A DNA stretch of 5,071 nt from assembly GCA_003235605.1 (NCBI GenBank), contig QJVU01000140.1, forward strand, positions 1 through 5,071. Direction: 5' to 3'. This DNA is from Planctomycetota bacterium (GTDB lineage: Bacteria; Planctomycetota; UBA1135; UBA2386). Below, one piece after another: positions 1-3,728 of this stretch (position 1 is the stretch's first letter; each line of letters opens with the position of its first letter). The position numbers and the translations under genes are program-made. The notes under the pieces are model-generated. The model was not told the origin of the DNA and ran no database searches. It saw only the letters and a program-made list of their open reading frames with translations.

Positions 1-642
1 GCCGCAGATCAGCTTGTCGGGGTTCTGTGGATCCATGACCAGGTCACAGGCGCCGGTCTTGTGGTCCACGTAGAGGACCCTTGTCCAGGTCTTGCCGCCG
101 TCGGTGGTCTTGTAGACGCCGCGCTCCGAGCCATCTCCCCAGGCCTTGCCCAGGACGCCGGCGTAGGCAACGTCCGCGTCCTTGGGGTGCAGGCAGATGC
201 GATGGATGCGCTCGCTGTCCTGGAGTCCCAGGTGGCGCCAGGTCTTGCCCCCATCGGTGGATTTGTAGATGCCGTTCCCCGGCGATGCGCTGTTGCGGGG
301 GTTGCCTTCGCCGGTGCCGACCCAGATCAGGTCCGGGTTGTCCTGGTTCACGGCAACAGCGCCGATGGAGGACACGGGCGGGTCGTCGAACAGCGCCGTG
401 AAGGTCAGGCCGCCATTCTCGGTCTTGAACAGCCCGCCGCCGGCAGTGCCGAGGTACACGATGTCGGAGTCGGCGATGAGGGCGTCGATCGAGGTGACGC
501 GGCCGCTCATCCCGGCGGGACCGATGCTGCGGGCCTTCAACCCCGCGAGGAGGCTGGGGTCCACCTGGGCCGTGCCGGACTGAGCGGCACAGCACACGCA
601 GAGCAGGAGCGTCGGGATGCAGAGGCGGGGGCTTGGGGACAT
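1..642 (-). CDS. Secreted BNR/Asp-box (VPS10/sortilin-like) beta-propeller protein, N-terminal part
   Basis: The gene runs off the left edge: 214 codons are present from the ATG at 640-642 and the frame is still open at base 1. Residues 1-26 form a signal peptide with a hydrophobic, Cys-rich core (LLLCVCCAA) and likely cleavage after GTAQ, so the product is exported. The rest reads as beta-propeller blades. SIGPAGMSGRV at 39-49 and WVGTGEGNPRNS at 107-118 are hallmark stretches of VPS10/'glycosyl hydrolase BNR repeat' proteins. Asp-box motifs of the S/T-x-D-x-G-x-T-W type occur as STDGGKTW (128-135) and TTDGGKTW (179-186), with a degenerate TENGGLTF at 74-81. Known members are often around 1000 residues, so most of the gene probably lies outside. 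They are frequently annotated as glycosidases or photosystem-assembly-like proteins, but the Asp-box is structural and does not prove enzyme activity. No clear Shine-Dalgarno site precedes the start. Family is confident; substrate is unknown. Confidence 0.88.
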   Translation of the reverse strand, partial: MSPSPRLCIPTLLLCVCCAAQSGTAQVDPSLLAGLKARSIGPAGMSGRVTSIDALIADSDIVYLGTAGGGLFKTENGGLTFTALFDDPPVSSIGAVAVNQDNPDLIWVGTGEGNPRNSASPGNGIYKSTDGGKTWRHLGLQDSERIHRICLHPKDADVAYAGVLGKAWGDGSERGVYKTTDGGKTWTRVLYVDHKTGACDLVMDPQNPDKLICG

Positions 643-879
643 GGGTCTGGGGAGGGGAGGGGAACGCCACGACACAGCAGCGCAGCTGCACACCAGCGCA
701 CCAACCCGCCAGCGCAGCAGCGCCGCGACACAGCCACACAGCATGGGGCCTTCCCCTGCGATCCGGAAGGGGCGAGGCAGGGGTAACCGGCAGCAGGTTT
801 TCTTGCCCCTGCATGGCCGATGGGCACAATGACAGGGTCCACCCTTGTCTGTGCTTGCGCAGGACAACACGCCGTCATC
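643..879. promoter_or_regulatory. Divergent intergenic region between the BNR protein and the DUF1294 gene
   Basis: These 237 bases separate two genes transcribed away from each other and must hold both promoters. The left part (649-743) is almost free of T on the plus strand and contains a 9-base direct repeat, CGACACAGC, at 670-678 and 726-734. The middle contains two inverted repeats: CCTTCC/GGAAGG at 749-754 and 765-770, and GCAGGGG/CCCCTGC at 777-783 and 806-812. A candidate promoter for the rightward gene lies at 803-830. No convincing coding sequence lies within it. Confidence 0.5.
803..830 (+). promoter_or_regulatory. Candidate sigma70-type promoter for the DUF1294 gene
   Basis: TTGCCC at 803-808 and CACAAT at 825-830 are separated by 16 bases. 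Each hexamer matches four of six consensus positions. Transcription would begin around 837-840, leaving a leader of roughly 40 bases before the ATG at 880. If real, this excludes the upstream in-frame ATGs at 820 and 829. Both hexamers are weak and planctomycete promoters are poorly characterised, so this is a guess by eye. Confidence 0.27.
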
Positions 880-1191
880 ATGGGCTCTTGGCCGGAAGCG
901 ACCCTGACGCCAGAGGAGATCGGTGGCGCTGTCGTGCTTGTCATGAACGTCGTGACGTTCGTGGCTTTCGGGCTCGACAAGAGCCGGGCCGCGAAGGGCC
1001 GGCGCCGGGTTCCCGAGGCAACCCTTTTGGGCCTGTCCTGGGCCACGGGTCTGGTGGGCGGCTGGCTCGGCATGATGGTGTTCCGCCACAAGACCAGCAA
1101 GCTCGGGTTCAAGCTCAAGATGGTCCTGGCCACCCTCCTGAACCTGCTGTGGCCCGTGGTCTGCGGCTACTACTGGTTCTCGTGGACGTGA
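880..1191 (+). CDS. DUF1294 family small membrane protein
   Basis: This encodes 103 residues from the ATG at 880. It shows the DUF1294 core: a first hydrophobic helix (about residues 15-31), then FGLDKSRAAKGRRRVPEATL, which matches the family pattern of an aromatic-x-x-D-K followed by a basic stretch and R-x-P-E-x-x-L. A glycine-rich second helix (GLVGGWLGMMVF) ends in FRHKTSK, the conserved R-H-K-T signature, and a third helix runs to a WFSW end. It should sit in the inner membrane; no biochemical function is established for the family. In-frame ATGs also exist at 820 and 829, giving 123 or 120 residues. I prefer 880 because the extra residues are not hydrophobic, show weaker third-position GC, and overlap a candidate promoter. 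No clear ribosome-binding site precedes any of the three. It ends 54 bases from the convergent barrel gene. Confidence 0.85.
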   Translation: MGSWPEATLTPEEIGGAVVLVMNVVTFVAFGLDKSRAAKGRRRVPEATLLGLSWATGLVGGWLGMMVFRHKTSKLGFKLKMVLATLLNLLWPVVCGYYWFSWT

Positions 1192-1245
1192 GCTCCGATC
1201 CGCCGGCTCGCCCCGCTCGTCCTGATCCGCGGCCGGACTTCGAAC

Positions 1246-2271
1246 TCAGAACTCGAACTCGAGGTTGAGGATCACGCCCCAGTCTTCCGCCTCGTCGGTC
1301 AGCCCGACGGGAAGACCCAGGCCGATCTCCAGCTCGCCACACGAGAACTTCGCGACCTCGAACTGGAAGCCGGGGATGACGGTGAGCGCCATGCCCTCGC
1401 CAGGACCGAAGCCGAGGTTCAGTCCCAGCTCCAGCCGCGTCTCCGGTTCCCAGGGTGCCCAGTCGATGGCGCCGTTGAACTTGTACTCCGCGGCCGATCC
1501 TTCCTCGAGCTCGGCTTGGAACTCGCCGAACAGGGACAGCTTGCCAAAGTCGCGCGCTGCCGCCGCGTAGACCTCCCACCCCACGACGCCTGAGCCCAGA
1601 TCACGGTCGTCGTCGCCGGTGGGCAGGGACATCTCCACGCCGACGGCGGTGGCCACTCCGAGGTCTGCCTCCCTGGACAGCTGGAGCTTGAGCTCGAAGT
1701 CCACATCCGAGATCCCCCCCGTCGTTTCGCCGTCGCTGTGGACCCACTCGGCGGGCACCTCGACCTCGAACATGAGGTTGTCCAGGAGACCGATCTCGAT
1801 TTCTGCCTGCACGCCGGATACCTCATCCGCCCCGAAGTCGAAGAACTTGGAGACGATCTCGACCTCCCACTTGCCGGCTTCGAGGGCATACGGCGTCCGG
1901 ACGCGCAACTGCTCGAGCTGGGCCGGCCGGTAGCCGTGCTCGTCTTCGTCTTCCCTGCGCGTTTCCTCTCCTCGTGAGCTGTCTTGTCGTGGGTCGGCGT
2001 GTTGCTCCGGTCCGTGCGCGTGCAGGTGCGCATGCTCTTGCGGATGCCGATGCTCTTGCTTCGGGTGCGACTGCATGGAGGCCGCACAGGAGAAGAACAG
2101 GCCAAGCGCCAGGCTCAGAGCGAGGGAGAGCGCTGTGGTCCGAAGAAGCTCGAGGGACCGGGCGATGCCGGAGGCCCAGCCGCCGCCACCGCCCGGCGGG
2201 AGCGGCTGGACCTGGAAAGTGGACGAGATAGGAGAGACCGACCGGCGCGAGGTCTGAGCGCCGGCCGGCAC
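1246..2271 (-). CDS. Predicted outer-membrane beta-barrel protein with His-rich N-terminal segment
   Basis: Read from the GTG at 2269-2271 this is 341 residues. Residues 36-65 look like a signal sequence: basic/polar ARSLELLR, a leucine/alanine core, then FFSCAAS. The mature N-terminus is histidine-rich, with eight His between residues 69 and 91, and is followed by an acidic/basic linker (about 93-112). From about 120 onward the sequence alternates hydrophobic and polar residues in short strands with D/E-rich turns, beginning RTPYALEAGKWEVEI. It ends in the strand NLEFEF with a terminal Phe, the usual signal for Bam-mediated barrel insertion. The layout resembles the putative outer-membrane transporter group often assigned to the MetA-type phenol-degradation family; that link is tentative. 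The His cluster suggests binding of a divalent metal, by inference. The start is uncertain: no ATG, GTG or TTG lies in frame between 2271 and the ATG at 2076 (residue 66), which is already past the signal core. The GTG is preceded by a purine-rich tract that could act as a ribosome-binding site, but it leaves an unusually long n-region of about 38 residues. Confidence 0.78.
   Translation of the reverse strand: MPAGAQTSRRSVSPISSTFQVQPLPPGGGGGWASGIARSLELLRTTALSLALSLALGLFFSCAASMQSHPKQEHRHPQEHAHLHAHGPEQHADPRQDSSRGEETRREDEDEHGYRPAQLEQLRVRTPYALEAGKWEVEIVSKFFDFGADEVSGVQAEIEIGLLDNLMFEVEVPAEWVHSDGETTGGISDVDFELKLQLSREADLGVATAVGVEMSLPTGDDDRDLGSGVVGWEVYAAAARDFGKLSLFGEFQAELEEGSAAEYKFNGAIDWAPWEPETRLELGLNLGFGPGEGMALTVIPGFQFEVAKFSCGELEIGLGLPVGLTDEAEDWGVILNLEFEF
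2032..2059 (-). repeat. 18-base-period direct repeat in the His-rich coding segment
   Basis: ATGCTCTTGC on the plus strand occurs at 2032-2041 and again at 2050-2059, exactly 18 bases apart. On the coding strand each copy covers a Q-E-H unit, giving QEHRHPQEHAH. The exact in-frame spacing suggests a small tandem duplication that lengthened the histidine-rich segment by six residues. Confidence 0.6.
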
Positions 2272-2292
2272 CCCTTTCTCTCTTTCTTTCTG

Positions 2293-2302
2293 TACGATCG
2301 TA
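2293..2302. promoter_or_regulatory. Perfect 10-base palindrome TACGATCGTA, possible operator
   Basis: The palindrome sits 22 bases upstream of the proposed GTG start of the barrel gene. Read on the minus strand its first half, TACGAT, matches four of six positions of a -10 hexamer, so a repressor bound here could cover the promoter. No good -35 lies 17 bases upstream. A ten-base palindrome can arise by chance in 5 kb, so the operator reading is weak. Confidence 0.25.
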
Positions 2303-2313
2303 TCCCGGCACTG

Positions 2314-2327
2314 GCCGCCAAGGCGGC
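2314..2327. repeat. GC-rich inverted repeat GCCGCC-AA-GGCGGC
   Basis: Six-base arms at 2314-2319 and 2322-2327 flank two bases; as RNA this folds into a five-base-pair stem with a CAAG loop (CTTG on the other strand). No U-run follows on either strand, so it is not an intrinsic terminator. It lies upstream of the barrel gene and may be part of its leader. Confidence 0.35.
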
Positions 2328-2339
2328 AAGGGCGCAAAA

Positions 2340-2421
2340 GGAAGTCCCAACCTGGGATGCCCCCGCACTCGGACTTCAGGTGGTGTCCTCCTCCAGACGC
2401 GTCCAACAGACGGAAGTCTGA
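2340..2421. promoter_or_regulatory. Three interleaved inverted-repeat elements with alternative pairings
   Basis: GAAGTCC at 2341-2347 can pair with GGACTTC at 2371-2377 (7 base pairs). The same GGACTTC, extended to 2369-2377, can instead pair with 2413-2421 over nine positions including one G-U. The third element also forms a local hairpin, CAGAC (2407-2411) with GTCTG (2416-2420) closed by a GGAA tetraloop of the GNRA class. These structures exclude one another, as in attenuators or riboswitch expression platforms. No terminator-like U-run accompanies them and no known riboswitch class is recognisable. Confidence 0.25.
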
Positions 2422-2518
2422 CTTGTCCTCCTGGCACAGACAAGCGGCGGCGGCGTTTTCCGGCGGTGGACCGATACCGAGCGGAACAGCCGGGCTGTCG
2501 CTACGATGGCGCGTCGCC

Positions 2519-3025
2519 ATGGAGTTCAGGACGAGAGCCTCGCTGCTGGGTCTTCCGCTGATCCACGTGTGCACCGCGGAGGTGGTGGACGGCCTCATGC
2601 GGCGTGGCGTCGCCCGCGGGTGGATCGCCATCGGGGACGTTGCCTTCGGAGTGGTCTTCTCCCTGGGCGGCGTTGCGGTTGGCGGGCTCAGCATCGGTGG
2701 CCTTGCGTTGGGGTTGGTCTCCCTGGGGGGACTGGCGGCTGGGGGTTACGTGATGGGAGGGGTAGCCGCGGGCTTCGTGGCCATCGGTGGCGCGGCACTC
2801 GCCTGGCAGGGTGCTCTGGGGGGCCTTGCCATTGCCAGGGAGTACGCGGTGGGCGGACTCGCCGTTGCCGCCCATGCCAACGACGCGGCAGCCAACGCCT
2901 TCATCGGCCCTCAGACCCTGTCGTTTGGCAGAACCCTCCTGGAGAACGCCCACTGGTTCCTGATCCTGGTCTTCCTGCCGGCCGTGCTTGCCTGGCTCCG
3001 GCGCAAGAAGAGCGCGACTGCCTGA
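2519..3025 (+). CDS. Glycine-rich decapeptide-repeat membrane protein, function unknown
   Basis: This encodes 168 residues. I chose the ATG at 2519 because the frame upstream is open but non-coding in character, whereas from MEFRTR onward it matches a group of uncharacterised bacterial proteins. These open with G-[IL]-P-L-[IV]-H and A-R-G-x-I-A-I-G-D-x-A-x-G (here at 11-16 and 32-44), followed by glycine-rich repeats. Residues 50-89 are four exact ten-residue units of the form GG[VL]A[VLA]G(G/L/F)x(S/A/V)(I/L/M). Further units start at GG90, GG101 and GG112, two of them with one-residue insertions, and a related unit precedes at 39-49. Glycine therefore recurs every five residues. Residues 146-160 (WFLILVFLPAVLAWL) form a single membrane helix followed by RRKK, so the C-terminus is probably a membrane anchor with its basic end in the cytoplasm. 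The repeat block may be membrane-embedded or a small beta-solenoid; the sequence does not decide. No ribosome-binding site is visible. The stop is 27 bases from the convergent neighbour's stop. Confidence 0.8.
   Translation: MEFRTRASLLGLPLIHVCTAEVVDGLMRRGVARGWIAIGDVAFGVVFSLGGVAVGGLSIGGLALGLVSLGGLAAGGYVMGGVAAGFVAIGGAALAWQGALGGLAIAREYAVGGLAVAAHANDAAANAFIGPQTLSFGRTLLENAHWFLILVFLPAVLAWLRRKKSATA
2633..2881 (+). repeat. Ten-residue (30-base) repeat block within the membrane protein
   Basis: Residues 39-121 consist of about eight units. Aligned starts are G39, G50, G60, G70, G80, G90, G101 and G112. The first position of each unit is Gly, the second is Gly in all but the first unit, and the sixth is Gly in the first five units and Ala in the last three. 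The last position is a branched aliphatic residue or Met in the clear units. Conservation is mainly at protein level, with some shared codon blocks such as the GGTGGC runs. Confidence 0.75.
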
Positions 3026-3052
3026 GTGCTCCCACCCCGTGCCGTCCGCCCG

Positions 3053-3529
3053 TCAGCGGCAGTCTCCCCGTCCTACCTTGACCTCCAGCCCGTTGGAGAG
3101 GACCGGACACCGGGCATCGCTCCGCAGGGCCTGGCCGCACAGGGTCACCCCGACCAGGCTGGTGTTGTTCGGTGCCGGAGTCGGGAAGAAGGCGGTGCCG
3201 AAACGGTCCGCCTGGAACGGTAGGCCCACGAGAATCCGGTCCAGCTGGATCTCGCATCCCTGGGCGCAGCCCGGGAAGGGAATGCCCTTCTTGCCGCAGG
3301 TGCCGAGGAACAGGGTGCCGCTGGGAAAGGTGAACCCGAGGTTCAGCAGGTGCAGCGCGAAGTTCGAGCAGCCGATGTTGGGCTGTCCTGAACACCGCAG
3401 GATCGGGTTGTAGGTCGCGGCGCACTTGCCGCCCCCCAGGTCGCGGCAGCTTCCCGCCTGCGCAGGCAGGCTGGCGGCCAGGGATGCCAGGGCGACGAAG
3501 AGAGCGGACGGAAGCAGGGGCTGGCGCAT
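3053..3529 (-). CDS. Small secreted Cys-rich protein related to the planctomycete FGAGC-type C-terminal module
   Basis: This encodes 158 residues from the ATG at 3527-3529. Residues 1-25 are a clear signal peptide (LFVALASLAASLPAQA) with likely cleavage before GSC. The mature part holds ten Cys (28, 36, 46, 54, 78, 88, 92, 131, 141, 157), an even number suited to disulfides in an exported protein. Its body parallels the C-terminal module of the divergent gene at 3729. LFLGTCGKKG...QGCEIQLDRILVG matches LVLGAKK...PGCVLQITMDVLVPG in order and spacing, followed by an F/V-x-P-x-P segment and a Q-[AW]-L turn. The ending LSNGLEVKVG resembles the usual end of that module in planctomycete proteins (SN-x-L-x-V-x-[VIL]-G, from memory). 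It would thus be a free-standing copy with extra cysteines. A short AGGA lies only three bases before the ATG. The role of the module is unknown; surface attachment or sorting is a guess. The gene converges on the decapeptide-repeat gene. Confidence 0.82.
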   Translation of the reverse strand: MRQPLLPSALFVALASLAASLPAQAGSCRDLGGGKCAATYNPILRCSGQPNIGCSNFALHLLNLGFTFPSGTLFLGTCGKKGIPFPGCAQGCEIQLDRILVGLPFQADRFGTAFFPTPAPNNTSLVGVTLCGQALRSDARCPVLSNGLEVKVGRGDCR

Positions 3530-3651
3530 TGGTCCTGTGGCGTGGACGTAGACGGGCGGTGGAAGCCCAGACAGCTTAGCCTCCCGCCGTCCGATGGGCC
3601 ATGGCTCAGAAGCCTGCCGCCGGCGGACGTTTTTCTGTTACCCTGTGGCGT

Positions 3652-3665
3652 GGCCCCCAGGGGCC
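3652..3665. repeat. Inverted repeat GGCCCC-CA-GGGGCC
   Basis: Perfect six-base arms flank two bases, 64 bases before the ATG at 3729. It could be an operator or a leader hairpin. It is not followed by a T run, so it is not a canonical terminator. Confidence 0.35.
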
Positions 3666-3677
3666 GTTCGTTCACCT

Positions 3678-3703
3678 TCCCTTTCGTCTCACGTCCCTTT
3701 CGT
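3678..3703 (+). repeat. 10-base direct repeat TCCCTTTCGT in the leader
   Basis: Identical copies lie at 3678-3687 and 3694-3703, 16 bases start to start, within a C/T-rich stretch just upstream of the ribosome-binding site of the rightward gene. The spacing is about one and a half helical turns. It may be a regulator-binding site or an unstructured translational enhancer. Confidence 0.4.
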
Positions 3704-3716
3704 TTCCGTGCCCGAC

Positions 3717-3721
3717 AGGAG
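3717..3721 (+). promoter_or_regulatory. Shine-Dalgarno AGGAG before the ATG at 3729
   Basis: AGGAG lies seven bases before the ATG at 3729. It is the only well-formed ribosome-binding site in the window and fixes the start of the rightward secreted protein, suggesting stronger translation than its neighbours. Confidence 0.7.
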
Positions 3722-3728
3722 AGCTTCC

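Larger units (their letters stand above)
2272..2518. promoter_or_regulatory. Divergent intergenic region between the barrel gene and the decapeptide-repeat gene
   Basis: This stretch of 247 bases must contain promoters for two divergent genes. Next to the barrel gene is a tract reading as purines on the minus strand (2271-2290), a possible ribosome-binding region. Further in are a perfect palindrome (2293-2302), a GC hairpin (2314-2327) and a group of GGAAGTC/GGACTTC elements (2340-2421). The last 70 bases before the ATG at 2519 are GC-rich with no recognisable -10/-35 pair and no Shine-Dalgarno site. Open frames that cross the region on both strands look non-coding in composition. Confidence 0.5.
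3530..3728. promoter_or_regulatory. Divergent intergenic region between two secreted-protein genes
   Basis: These 199 bases carry promoters for both divergent genes. Visible elements are the palindrome CCGCCGGCGG (3617-3626) followed by a short T run, the 14-base inverted repeat GGCCCC-CA-GGGGCC (3652-3665), and a pyrimidine-rich leader with a 10-base direct repeat (3678-3703) that ends 13 bases before the ribosome-binding site of the rightward gene. No convincing sigma70 -35/-10 pair is evident on either strand. Confidence 0.5.

Noticed and set aside
749..770. Hairpin CCTTCC/GGAAGG as a terminator
   Set aside because: Short stem, no T run, and no gene ends nearby.
44..829. Long open frame on the minus strand overlapping the BNR protein gene
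   Set aside because: Its translation is arginine/proline-rich low-complexity sequence typical of the shifted frame of a high-GC gene. The frame starting at 642 gives clear Asp-box motifs instead.
820..879. Longer starts for the DUF1294 gene at 820 or 829
   Set aside because: They are possible, but the extra residues lack family resemblance and the candidate promoter at 803-830 would place the transcript start downstream. They are noted as alternatives rather than used.
1239..1262. Repeated GAGTTC words (minus strand) at the end of the barrel gene as a regulatory repeat
   Set aside because: Two copies simply encode the terminal EFEF of the last beta-strand, and the third follows the stop; coding explains most of it.
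2357..2518. Upstream extension of the decapeptide-repeat gene to an ATG at 2357
   Set aside because: The added 54 residues are polar and unpatterned, and recognisable homology begins only near the ATG at 2519.
2272..2694. Upstream extension of the barrel gene to an ATG at 2694
   Set aside because: The extension would overlap the decapeptide-repeat gene antisense, puts about 180 residues before the signal peptide, and has no family-like features.
3607..3637. Rho-independent terminator: CCGCCGGCGG followed by a T run
   Set aside because: The palindrome has no room for a loop beyond a three-base-pair stem, and the site lies between two divergent genes where no transcript needs to end.
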